From: Candidatus Thorarchaeota archaeon
GTDB lineage: Archaea > Asgardarchaeota > Thorarchaeia > Thorarchaeales > Thorarchaeaceae
Reading direction: 5' to 3'
NCBI GenBank assembly: GCA_004524595.1
Contig: SDOA01000105.1
Coordinates: 1 to 14,504 of the forward strand
DNA length: 14,504 nt
Of this stretch, positions 1-6,398 are shown piece by piece; position 1 is the first letter of the stretch, and every line of letters begins with the position of its first letter. The translations under genes and the position numbers were made by a program. The notes under the pieces were generated by a model that was given only the letters and a program-made list of their open reading frames with translations, was not told the origin of the DNA and did no database searches.

Positions 1-167
1 ACTTAATATTACACAGATATTATCCTGAGATTATGAAAGCCACTAGACTCTACACTCAAGTCTATCTGGCACGTTCAAAGGATCGCCGGGAGATAGAAGA
101 AGTTATCGAAGATTTGAGTAATATCGAGATAGTAAATTTCGCTATTCCTCAGACCAAATTAGAGTGA
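1..167 (+). CDS. C-terminal end of an unidentified protein (5' truncated by window edge)
   Basis: An open frame runs from the window edge (first full codon at 3) to a TGA at 165-167 and gives about 54 residues. The visible peptide is charged and probably alpha-beta, with a helix rich in Arg/Glu (RREIEEVIEDL) followed by a short hydrophobic strand (IEIVNFAIP) and the end QTKLE. I do not recognise the family from this fragment. There is no cysteine motif or membrane segment. It converges with the minus-strand hdrB that ends at 212, and a terminator-like hairpin lies between them. The frame could be fortuitous, but its length without a stop and its ordinary codon use favour a real gene end. Confidence 0.55.
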   Translation, partial: LILHRYYPEIMKATRLYTQVYLARSKDRREIEEVIEDLSNIEIVNFAIPQTKLE

Positions 168-185
168 TTTGCCACATCGATAAGT

Positions 186-212
186 AAAGTCATTTACTAA
201 TGAAATGACCTT
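186..212. terminator. Terminator-like inverted repeat between converging genes
   Basis: GTCATTT (189-195) and AAATGAC (203-209) form a perfect 7-bp stem with a 7-base loop. Allowing one mismatch, the stem extends by AA/TT on the outside. It sits exactly between the + strand gene ending at 167 and the minus-strand gene ending at 212, whose stop codon it touches. In minus-strand reading it is followed by a short T-containing run (TTTACTTA). Its position suggests bidirectional termination, but archaeal termination relies mainly on T tracts, so the function is inferred. Confidence 0.4.
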
Positions 213-1135
213 CAGGATTGTTCTACGTTTATACCTAGTTTCTCCCATTGTGGTTCAGTCTTACGCTGTATGTATTGCAAATGAGTGGCCAGACCAAATT
301 CTTCAGCATCATGACCGAAGGCTAAAGCTAGTAGTTCCACGACATGAAGAATGTCCAGATTGTATTCTTTGTTAAAGTATTTTTGAATCTCGACTTGTCC
401 CATGTCCAGTTGGAGTTCACAGAAGGGACAAGGGGTTATCATCATGTCAGCCCCACCAGCATCATTTAGGCTGTCGAATTTTTGCATGGTAAATCCAAGA
501 GCTATCTGTACATCAGCAGTCCTAACTGCGCCACCTGCACCGCAGCATATGAGTTCATCTTTATAAGGCACATATTCTGCGCCTGAGGTCTCACAGAGTT
601 CACGAAAGATATGAGGTCTCTCTGAATCGTCCTTTTGTTTGAGAATTTTTGGACGCATCCAATGGCATCCCGGATGAAGTGCCATTCTCACACCTTTGAA
701 AGGACGAGTTACTTTCTCTCTAATTTTATCAAGTCCTGCCACCTCAACGAGAGCATCAACATAATGCCAGACCTCTATTGTGCCCTTGAACTCGCGGTCT
801 ATAACTGCGAGATTTTCATTCACTTTTTCCCGCAGCTCCTCATCATGTTTGAGCTCATAGTTTGCATCCCATAGACTTGCAAAACAGCCATTACATCCTG
901 TTGTGATAGGATGCCCTCCAGCTTCTGCAATGGTCAAATTACGAGCAGCTATTGTTGCCCATGTGATTCTATCAAAAGAACCGAAGACACCGGGTGCGGG
1001 ACAACAGGTTGCTCCTTCCATATCGAGTAATTTCATATCTAAATCATTGAACACTAACTTAACAGCTTTCTCGACACTTGGATACCGGTGAGGAATAATA
1101 CAACCAAGAAAATGATAGAATGCCTTTTTTGCCAT
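212..1135 (-). CDS. hdrB: Heterodisulfide reductase subunit B-like (HdrB), copy 1
   Basis: The 307-aa protein has two CCG domains, the signature of HdrB, which carries two non-cubane [4Fe-4S] clusters where disulfides are reduced. All ten expected cysteines are visible: C12, the C44-C45 pair in CCPAPG, C81/C84 (CNGC), C157 (HPGCH), the C197-C198 pair in CCGAGG, and C236/C239 (CPFC). Length is normal for the family. It lies 2 bases after the hdrC stop and has a strong AAGGAGGAG ribosome site at 1144-1152, so the two are co-translated. HdrB normally works with HdrC and the FAD protein HdrA; no hdrA is in the window, so its partner must be elsewhere. The true substrate (CoM-S-S-CoB or another disulfide or thiol) cannot be read from the sequence. 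A second divergent copy lies at 2361-3257. Confidence 0.9.
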   Translation of the reverse strand: MAKKAFYHFLGCIIPHRYPSVEKAVKLVFNDLDMKLLDMEGATCCPAPGVFGSFDRITWATIAARNLTIAEAGGHPITTGCNGCFASLWDANYELKHDEELREKVNENLAVIDREFKGTIEVWHYVDALVEVAGLDKIREKVTRPFKGVRMALHPGCHWMRPKILKQKDDSERPHIFRELCETSGAEYVPYKDELICCGAGGAVRTADVQIALGFTMQKFDSLNDAGGADMMITPCPFCELQLDMGQVEIQKYFNKEYNLDILHVVELLALAFGHDAEEFGLATHLQYIQRKTEPQWEKLGINVEQS

Positions 1136-1137
1136 AT

Positions 1138-1731
1138 CTATTTCTCCTCCTTATCTGCAACCAATTTATCAAAACCGGTCTTTTTCGCTATCTTTTTGAT
1201 CTCCTCGACTGCTTCAGCATATCGACTGGCATTTGGAGGAACTCTTTCAAGCCCAACCTTCTCCCTCAGATCAGACCATGAGTCCTTATCTAATGGCACT
1301 GCATGTCCAGTTTCGAGCACCTTTTGAGCAGTCTTTTGGTGAGGGGCAAGCATGTACCCTTCTGCAACAGCAATGTTACGAATTGCTTTGATAACATCAG
1401 TAGGTTTGACATCTTGAGGACACCGATCTGTACAGGTATAGCAGGTTGTACAATACCACAGCTCTGGAGCAGAAATACACTGTTCCCTCAGACCAAGAAG
1501 CGCCTTTCTAATGATTCCACGGACGAGATAATTCGTTCGTGCTCCAGCAGGACAACTGCCAGAACATGTACCACACTGATAACAACTCTGAATGTTTGGA
1601 CCACCGGTCTTCTTGATCATCTGAACGAATGAATCGTCAGGGACATCGATCTCGATAGCAATTTTTTCTTCGGTACTGGTCAAGGTAACACACCGACTGG
1701 AGGTCAGCTTGAAACTCACCCTTAAATCCAT
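1138..1731 (-). CDS. hdrC: Heterodisulfide reductase subunit C-like (HdrC), copy 1
   Basis: This 197-aa iron-sulfur protein has two CxxCxxCxxxCP cluster sites: C50/53/56/60 (CYQCGTCSGSCP) and C94/97/100/104 (CTTCYTCTDRCP), binding two cubane [4Fe-4S] clusters that relay electrons between HdrA and HdrB. The region after the clusters (EGYMLAPH, ETGHAVPLD) is typical of HdrC. The ATG at 1731 has no Shine-Dalgarno site close by, but a TATA-like ATATAAGC sits about 33 bases upstream, so a nearly leaderless transcript would fit. The N-terminus is about 16 residues longer than copy 2; a TTG at residue 17 (1683) would give an end resembling copy 2, so the start is not certain. It is first in a two-gene unit with hdrB. 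Over the 99 residues around the clusters I count roughly 57% identity with copy 2. Confidence 0.9.
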   Translation of the reverse strand: MDLRVSFKLTSSRCVTLTSTEEKIAIEIDVPDDSFVQMIKKTGGPNIQSCYQCGTCSGSCPAGARTNYLVRGIIRKALLGLREQCISAPELWYCTTCYTCTDRCPQDVKPTDVIKAIRNIAVAEGYMLAPHQKTAQKVLETGHAVPLDKDSWSDLREKVGLERVPPNASRYAEAVEEIKKIAKKTGFDKLVADKEEK

Positions 1732-1750
1732 TATTGAACGGTCGTTGTCC

Positions 1751-1782
1751 TAAGCCTTAATGCTTATATCTCATTAATTGAG
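1751..1782. promoter_or_regulatory. Divergent hdr promoter region with shared TATA-like box and two dyads
   Basis: The 82-base gap between the divergent hdrC genes (1732-1813) contains CTTATATC/GATATAAG at 1763-1770. This can be read as an archaeal TATA box on either strand: about 33 bases before the minus-strand ATG (1731) and about 45 before the + strand ATG (1814). Two short dyads flank or overlap it: TAAGC (1751-1755) with GCTTA (1762-1766), and CTCA (1770-1773) with TGAG (1779-1782). These could be operator half-sites for a regulator of both hdr pairs. The boxes are seen; use in both directions and regulator binding are inferred. Confidence 0.45.
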
Positions 1783-1813
1783 GGACTCATCAATGGTTTG
1801 CTGAGGCCCTTTA

Positions 1814-2359
1814 ATGACAGATAATATTTCTCGGGAAACAATTGAAGACGAAGCCATTGATCCAGAGTTTCTTAACAAAATCGTTGATGCAGGTGCAGAT
1901 AGACTTAGAACCTGTATCCAATGTGGTACTTGTTCGAGTGTCTGCCCGAGTGGTCGAAGAACTGCATTTAGAACTCGCGAACTTGTTAGAAAGGCCCTCT
2001 TAGGTTTAAAGGATGAGGTTCTCTCCAGTCCTGATCTCTGGTTATGTGCGACATGCCTTACATGTTTGGAACGTTGTCCTAGACAGATTAAAATTACAGA
2101 TGCAATAATCATAATGAGAAACATGGCTGTGGAAGAGGGATATATGCTACCTCAGCATAGAAAAGCATCACAGAAACTATTCGAAACAGGTCATGCAGTA
2201 CCAATAGATGAGGCAAACAAAGCAATAAGAAAAGACCATGGTCTTTCAGAACTCCCTCCAACAACTCACTCAAGTAAGAAAGCACTTGATGATGTTCAAA
2301 AAATCATGATTAGGACCGGATTCAAAAAATTGATTGAAGAACAAAAGGAGGAGAGCTGA
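1814..2359 (+). CDS. hdrC: Heterodisulfide reductase subunit C-like (HdrC), copy 2
   Basis: This 181-aa two-cluster ferredoxin-type subunit has C34/37/40/44 (CIQCGTCSSVCP) and C78/81/84/88 (CATCLTCLERCP), followed by the EGYMLPQH and ETGHAVPID segments shared with copy 1. It should carry electrons to the HdrB encoded immediately downstream. The ATG is preceded by a TGAGG ribosome site at 1802-1806. It starts a + strand pair diverging from the other hdrCB pair, and its stop (2357-2359) is one base before the TTG start of hdrB2, so the two are translationally coupled. The sequence differs enough from copy 1 to point to an old duplication or separate acquisition, not a recent copy. Confidence 0.9.
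   Translation: MTDNISRETIEDEAIDPEFLNKIVDAGADRLRTCIQCGTCSSVCPSGRRTAFRTRELVRKALLGLKDEVLSSPDLWLCATCLTCLERCPRQIKITDAIIIMRNMAVEEGYMLPQHRKASQKLFETGHAVPIDEANKAIRKDHGLSELPPTTHSSKKALDDVQKIMIRTGFKKLIEEQKEES
2347..2351 (+). promoter_or_regulatory. Ribosome binding site setting the TTG start of hdrB2
   Basis: GGAGG (within AAAAGGAGGAG) ends 9 bases before TTG at 2361. It lies inside the last codons of hdrC2. It supports the TTG start over an ATG at 2334, which would overlap hdrC2 by 26 bases and add nine charged residues not seen in HdrB copy 1. Confidence 0.75.
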
Positions 2360-2360
2360 T

Positions 2361-3257
2361 TTGACAGAAGCACAGACATATTCGTTCTTTCTTGGTTGCG
2401 TAATGCCAAACAGATTCCCCAATGTTGAAGCAAGTATTCGACTAGTTCTTCCAAAATTCGGTATTCATCTAGAGGACCTTGAGGGAGCTAGCTGTTGTCC
2501 CGCACCGGGAGTGATTAGGTCTTTTGATGAACCTACATGGTTAGCCCTAGCATCAAGAAATCTAGCATTAGCAGAAATGAGAGGGCATGATCTAATTACT
2601 GGTTGTAATGGATGTTATGGAACTTTTAAAGAGGCGCTAACAGAAATTCATGAGAATCCGGGACGTCTCAAAGAGGTCCAAGAAGTATTCAAGGGAATGG
2701 GTATCAAGTTTGAGGGCAAGGTCGGAGTGAAACATATTATTGAGATAATGAATGACATCAATCCAGACACGATAAAGAAGAAAGTCACAAGACCTTTGAA
2801 AGGTATAAAGGTGGGAGTTCATTACGGATGTCATCTTCTAAAACCAAGTAAGAACCGCCCGTGGAAACAGACACAGCGACACACCTTTCTTGATGAGCTC
2901 GTTGAGATGACTGGAGCGGAGAGCGTGAAGTATAAAGACAAGTTTCTCTGTTGTGGAGCTGGAGGCGGAGTTCGCGGTAGCCAAGTTGCTGTAAGTGTTG
3001 ACATTGCCAAAGAGAAACTCGATAATTTGATTGAGGTCGATGTTGATTGTATTGTAAATGTGTGTTCATTCTGCCATCTTCAGTTTGAGGCATCTCAAGT
3101 GCAATTAAATAAGGAATTGGGAGAGAAAAAATATCAGATTCCTGTGATTTATTATACTCAACTACTTGGTCTTGCAATGGGCTTAGATCCATCTGAACTT
3201 GGTTTAGGTGTTCATATGATAGATACGCAACCATTGCTAGAGAAGATTCTTGATTAA
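2361..3257 (+). CDS. hdrB: Heterodisulfide reductase subunit B-like (HdrB), copy 2
   Basis: The 298-aa protein with the TTG start has the two-CCG-domain fold of HdrB. All ten cluster cysteines are present: C13, C45-C46 (CCPAPG), C82/C85 (CNGC), C157 (HYGCH), C197-C198 (CCGAGG) and C235/C238 (CSFC). The segments ITGCNGC and VTRPLKG align with copy 1. The TTG start is preferred because it has an ideal ribosome site and gives the short N-terminus (MTEAQTYSFFLGC) seen in the paralogue; an in-frame ATG at 2334 is the alternative. It forms a pair with hdrC2. The intact clusters suggest a working enzyme, perhaps with a substrate or HdrA partner different from copy 1. The gene converges with the surface-protein gene, separated by 7 bases. 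Confidence 0.88.
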   Translation: MTEAQTYSFFLGCVMPNRFPNVEASIRLVLPKFGIHLEDLEGASCCPAPGVIRSFDEPTWLALASRNLALAEMRGHDLITGCNGCYGTFKEALTEIHENPGRLKEVQEVFKGMGIKFEGKVGVKHIIEIMNDINPDTIKKKVTRPLKGIKVGVHYGCHLLKPSKNRPWKQTQRHTFLDELVEMTGAESVKYKDKFLCCGAGGGVRGSQVAVSVDIAKEKLDNLIEVDVDCIVNVCSFCHLQFEASQVQLNKELGEKKYQIPVIYYTQLLGLAMGLDPSELGLGVHMIDTQPLLEKILD

Positions 3258-3264
3258 TTAATTT

Positions 3265-4206
3265 TTAGAACCATTTTCGCGAGGCATAATATACAACGAG
3301 AGCCATTATACAACTTGAAGACAACAGAACTATAACGAAGACAATAACTCGCGGTTCAAACGTACTGGTTGTAGTTGTTGTCGTGATTGTAGTTGTGGTT
3401 GTAGTTGTAGTTGTAGTAGTTGTGGTAGTGTTACTGATTACTTCTCCTGCTGTGAACGGAGCATCAGATCTATCGTATGAGAAGTAGATACCATCTGTTA
3501 CGCGTACACGCACTAGGTATGTACCAAGTTTATCGAACTCAGTGCAGTTCCATTCAAACCACTTTACCGTTATCGATGAAGCTAATGTTAGGAAAGATGC
3601 GCCTAAATCTGATGAAACACTTACTTCAAATCGTAGTGAATCTCCAATATTTACGTCAGAGGCAACCCAAGTGATATTATTCGCACCAGTCCATTCTTCT
3701 CCTCCATTTGGTGAGATAACGGTCACCTTTGGAATAAAGAAATTACCAATGTATACATTAGAAAAAGTTTCAATGAGTGTAGAACCATTGGTCAAATACG
3801 CTGTAGCTGTAATTGTACAAGTAGCATTATTACCAAGATATCTCGTATCAATTTGTACTGTGGGCACATTCTGATCCACTATCAACGTCGCTGGGATAGC
3901 AGGAGCAATGATCTCTAAACGAGACCTATTGACCACTGAAGGAGTCCACTCAGCTTTCACTAAGACATGATCTCCCGCAATCAAAGAGTTTGATGTAATG
4001 ACTCGCGGAATAAGATTTGTGAGAGTAGTATATGTGAGGTTAAGCACGGGGTTTTCAGCTGATGGAATTGATTCTGTCAAATAGGAGAATTCCGTCTGAT
4101 AGTCTATCCCAGTTTGAGTTGTGGTCATATGCATAATAATCAAGAGAGTAATCATCAAGAAATGGATATTACACCGAAATTTGAAATTCACAAGTCTATT
4201 ATTCAA
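3265..4206 (-). CDS. Surface protein: Ig-like domain, threonine stalk, C-terminal membrane anchor
   Basis: The 313-aa protein reads as an exported, membrane-anchored protein. An N-terminal hydrophobic stretch (about residues 14-27) is a likely signal peptide. A beta-rich region follows at about 35-155, then a module at 160-254 starting with the SPNGGEEW...ITW motif of archaeal/bacterial Ig-like surface domains. Residues 260-280 are almost pure Thr, a likely O-glycosylated stalk. A hydrophobic helix at about 287-308 ends in basic residues (SRKW), placing the C-terminus inside. Several N-glycosylation sequons (N55, N93, N127, N177, N220) fit an outside location. TTG at 4206 is supported by AAGGTGA at 4213-4219. 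Its start overlaps the stop of the upstream winged-helix gene (TTGA), so the two are coupled. Ligand and role are unknown. Confidence 0.75.
   Translation of the reverse strand: MNNRLVNFKFRCNIHFLMITLLIIMHMTTTQTGIDYQTEFSYLTESIPSAENPVLNLTYTTLTNLIPRVITSNSLIAGDHVLVKAEWTPSVVNRSRLEIIAPAIPATLIVDQNVPTVQIDTRYLGNNATCTITATAYLTNGSTLIETFSNVYIGNFFIPKVTVISPNGGEEWTGANNITWVASDVNIGDSLRFEVSVSSDLGASFLTLASSITVKWFEWNCTEFDKLGTYLVRVRVTDGIYFSYDRSDAPFTAGEVISNTTTTTTTTTTTTTTITTTTTTSTFEPRVIVFVIVLLSSSCIMALVVYYASRKWF
3367..3429 (-). repeat. Low-complexity ACN repeat encoding the threonine stalk
   Basis: Twenty-one consecutive codons are nearly all threonine, with one Ile. On the + strand this appears as irregular GTTGTA/GTTGTG units. 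Mixed Thr codons are used, so it is not a pure microsatellite, but imperfect hexamers make length change by slippage plausible. The stalk lies between the folded ectodomain and the membrane helix of the surface protein. Confidence 0.8.
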
Positions 4207-4670
4207 TCTCTATCACCTTCTGGGAACGGTTGTTCCCTCCAAATTTTTAGGGCTTCATACCAGAGTACGACACAAGCCAGTACTAACAGCCCAATGAGCG
4301 TTCCTGAATACCAATCTCCAAACCAAAACACAAGAACTCCTAGTGCAGCAGTCAATGAGGTGAAGAATGTCGCGTATGTAAGAAATCGTGGTACCATAAG
4401 TCGTCCTTTTCCAATGAATTGGTTTAAGATTCCAATCCGAACATCACGAGTGATACTGTACTGCCCGTGTACATCTTTTTCTACTAAACCATATTGACGT
4501 AGTCGTTCCAAGTGATGCATGGACAAAGAAGGACTGGACAATTCTGCTCCACGTTGGATTTCTCTTGCAGTCAGTGGTCTTGTGTGACGTAGCATGTACC
4601 AGTATACACTCAGGGTCTTACCTTTAATTAGTTCAGCCAATTCATCATCAGTTAGCTCCTGCTTGGTCAA
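4203..4670 (-). CDS. Membrane-anchored winged-helix (ArsR/MarR-like) regulator
   Basis: The 155-aa protein has an N-terminal winged helix-turn-helix (about residues 15-80; core LTAREIQRGAELSSPSLSMH, then LERLRQYGLVEK and a wing), as in ArsR/MarR-type DNA-binding proteins. Two transmembrane helices follow (about 95-117 and 122-143). The likely topology puts the DNA-binding domain in the cytoplasm. The start is TTG at 4670, with GGAG at 4680-4683, 9 bases upstream. It is the first gene of a two-gene unit; the next gene (surface protein) starts within its stop codon. An inferred role is membrane-tethered transcriptional control responding to the partner's ectodomain. Neither ligand nor target genes can be read from the sequence. 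Confidence 0.75.
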   Translation of the reverse strand: MTKQELTDDELAELIKGKTLSVYWYMLRHTRPLTAREIQRGAELSSPSLSMHHLERLRQYGLVEKDVHGQYSITRDVRIGILNQFIGKGRLMVPRFLTYATFFTSLTAALGVLVFWFGDWYSGTLIGLLVLACVVLWYEALKIWREQPFPEGDRD

Positions 4671-4776
4671 GACCCACTACTCCAATATCTCATTTTGCTA
4701 GTACTATCATATCACTCTTAAACAATGCTAATCTATCGTACAAATAAGAGTCCAATAAGGCAAGGCTAAAAAGGGG

Positions 4777-4783
4777 TTATAAT
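4777..4783 (+). promoter_or_regulatory. TATA-like box upstream of korD
   Basis: TTATAAT is centred about 29 bases before the ATG at 4809, the right distance for a nearly leaderless archaeal transcript. With the internal ATG at 4881 the leader would be about 75 bases. It lies in the divergent gap 4671-4808; on the other strand a weaker TTTAAG (about 4717-4723) might serve the winged-helix gene. Confidence 0.45.
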
Positions 4784-4808
4784 CCGCAATGGGTCAAGCC
4801 TAAAAACT

Positions 4809-5234
4809 ATGTTTCGGAGACTCTCCAAACACTTTAGGAAAAGCACCAACTCTCAGAATGCGATTCGGGAGCAGAAATCAATGGCAACTGTAAGAAAACC
4901 AATAACACCCAGACCCGCAAGAACTAGAGAGAAGGTCTTGGTGATTCTTCAAGAGCAGTGTAAACAGTGTGGTCTCTGTATCGAGTTTTGTCCAAAGAAG
5001 GTGCTTTGCCTAACAGATATCTATAATCGTAAGGGGTATCATCCTGTTGCAGCATGTGATATTGATGCTTGTGTGAATTGTGAATTTTGTGAGAGAATTT
5101 GCCCGGATATGGCAATATTCCTTGTTGAAAGAGAGAAGGCTGAAAAAGCATACAAAGCGGGGGCTTTACAGGAGGGCACTTTGATTCCTGAATTTGAGGC
5201 TGAGAAAGCCAAGAAAAAGGAGGAAACAGAATAG
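4809..5234 (+). CDS. korD: 2-oxoacid:ferredoxin oxidoreductase, delta (ferredoxin) subunit
   Basis: This 141-aa protein has two CxxCxxCxxxCP sites for [4Fe-4S] clusters: C51/54/57/61 (CKQCGLCIEFCP) and C88/91/94/98 (CVNCEFCERICP). It is the ferredoxin-like subunit that passes electrons from the TPP site to external ferredoxin. It directly precedes korA: the stop abuts the korA ATG with no gap, and korA's AAGGAGG lies inside this gene. The first 24 residues are basic and not part of the domain. An ATG at 4881 with GGGAG at 4867-4871 would give a 117-aa protein closer to the family length, while the TATA box at 4777 fits 4809 better, so the start is unresolved. The partner subunits KorB and KorG are encoded 5.4 kb away. 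Confidence 0.85.
   Translation: MFRRLSKHFRKSTNSQNAIREQKSMATVRKPITPRPARTREKVLVILQEQCKQCGLCIEFCPKKVLCLTDIYNRKGYHPVAACDIDACVNCEFCERICPDMAIFLVEREKAEKAYKAGALQEGTLIPEFEAEKAKKKEETE
5217..5223 (+). promoter_or_regulatory. Ribosome binding site of korA
   Basis: AAGGAGG lies 11 bases before the korA ATG (5235), inside the last codons of korD. It indicates translational coupling of the two genes. Confidence 0.8.
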
Positions 5235-6371
5235 ATGCCTGAACGCGTCATGTTTACCATGGGAGACATCGCATGTGCCGAGGGGGCTCTTAGCGCGGGT
5301 TGCCGCTATTTTGGAGGTTATCCGATAACTCCAGCAACTGAGATTGCTGAGTGGATGTCACTGAGAATGCCACAGGTTGGTGGAGCATATGTTCAATATG
5401 AGGATGAAATAGCTTCCATAACCAGTGTGATTGGAGCCTCATGGACTGGTGTCAAGGCAATGACTGCTACTTCTGGACCAGGTGTGAGTTTGATGCTAGA
5501 AGCAATTGGCCTTGCTGTTATGACTGAAACGCCACTTGTACTTGTCAACATTATGCGAGGAGGACCAAGTACAGGTCAACCTACACGAGGACAGCAAGGC
5601 GATGTTATGCAGGCAAAATGGGGGAGTCATGGAGATTACCAAATAATTGCGTTAACTCCAGCATCTGTTCAAGAGATGTTTGATCAGACAGTACAGGCGT
5701 TCAATCTGTCCGAGAGATACCGAACACCAGTGTTCGTGCTTGCTGATGAAACAGTAGGACATATGAGAGAACGACTGACTATCCCTGACGAGAAAGACTT
5801 GAAACTTGAATACAGAAAGACTCCAACAGTGGATCCTAAAGAATATCTGCCATATAGAGCAGATGATGACCTAGTGCCTCCAATGGCGTTGTTTGGGTCA
5901 AAATACCAATTCTATGCAACAGGACTGACACATGATGAACGTGGCTATCCAAGTGATAAGGAAAGTGTGCAGATAGAACTCATTACACGTTTAAATAATA
6001 AGATTCTACATAATGCACATAATATTATCGATGTTGAGCGTGTATTTCTTGATGATGCTAAAATTGGGGTCATTGCATATGGTACACCTTCAAGGAGTGC
6101 TAAGAAAGCAATTAAAGAAGCCCAAGCAGAGGGCATCAAGGCCGGTCTTCTCCGACTAAAGACTGTATGGCCGTTCCCCGAAGAACAGGTTGCTCAACTT
6201 GCATCTGAAGTAGAACATATCATTGTAGCAGAACAAAATCTTGGACAAATCTATCATATGGTGAGATCTGTAGCTGCACCAACACCAGTGCATCTTATGA
6301 CAAAGCCAGCAGGAATGCCCCAGTTACCGCACGAGATTCTTGATAAAATTCGAGAGATTAATTCCATCTAA
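5235..6371 (+). CDS. korA: 2-oxoacid (probably 2-oxoglutarate):ferredoxin oxidoreductase, alpha subunit
   Basis: This 378-aa subunit carries the pyrimidine-binding half of the TPP site and the C-terminal domain II. Visible features are GYPITPATEIAEW (28-40), the YEDE motif (55-58), ATSGPGVSLM (78-87) and the RGGPSTGQPT loop (108-117), all typical of KorA. With KorB, KorG and KorD it catalyses 2-oxoacid + CoA + oxidised ferredoxin to acyl-CoA + CO2 + reduced ferredoxin. The length matches archaeal KorA. It follows korD without a gap; the SDR gene follows after 27 bases and may be cotranscribed. 2-oxoglutarate is the most likely substrate by family resemblance, but a branched-chain 2-oxoacid (Vor) is not excluded. 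Confidence 0.92.
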   Translation: MPERVMFTMGDIACAEGALSAGCRYFGGYPITPATEIAEWMSLRMPQVGGAYVQYEDEIASITSVIGASWTGVKAMTATSGPGVSLMLEAIGLAVMTETPLVLVNIMRGGPSTGQPTRGQQGDVMQAKWGSHGDYQIIALTPASVQEMFDQTVQAFNLSERYRTPVFVLADETVGHMRERLTIPDEKDLKLEYRKTPTVDPKEYLPYRADDDLVPPMALFGSKYQFYATGLTHDERGYPSDKESVQIELITRLNNKILHNAHNIIDVERVFLDDAKIGVIAYGTPSRSAKKAIKEAQAEGIKAGLLRLKTVWPFPEEQVAQLASEVEHIIVAEQNLGQIYHMVRSVAAPTPVHLMTKPAGMPQLPHEILDKIREINSI

Positions 6372-6398
6372 AGTAAGCGATAGTTCTTAGAAGTCTGA

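Noticed and set aside
1774..2124. 116-codon minus-strand frame opposite hdrC2
   Set aside because: Shadow of the conserved cysteine-rich HdrC frame; no ribosome site and no protein-like pattern.
2334..2360. ATG at 2334 as the start of hdrB2
   Set aside because: It overlaps hdrC2 by 26 bases and adds a charged leader absent in the paralogue, while TTG 2361 has an ideally spaced GGAGG.
2785..3234. 149-codon open frame on the minus strand opposite hdrB2
   Set aside because: It is antisense to a well-supported HdrB gene with all cluster cysteines, and its translation is Gln/Ser/Leu-rich with no domain pattern.
3361..3430. Possible tandem repeat or CRISPR-like array
   Set aside because: The repetition is codon-level threonine coding without spacers or constant repeat units.
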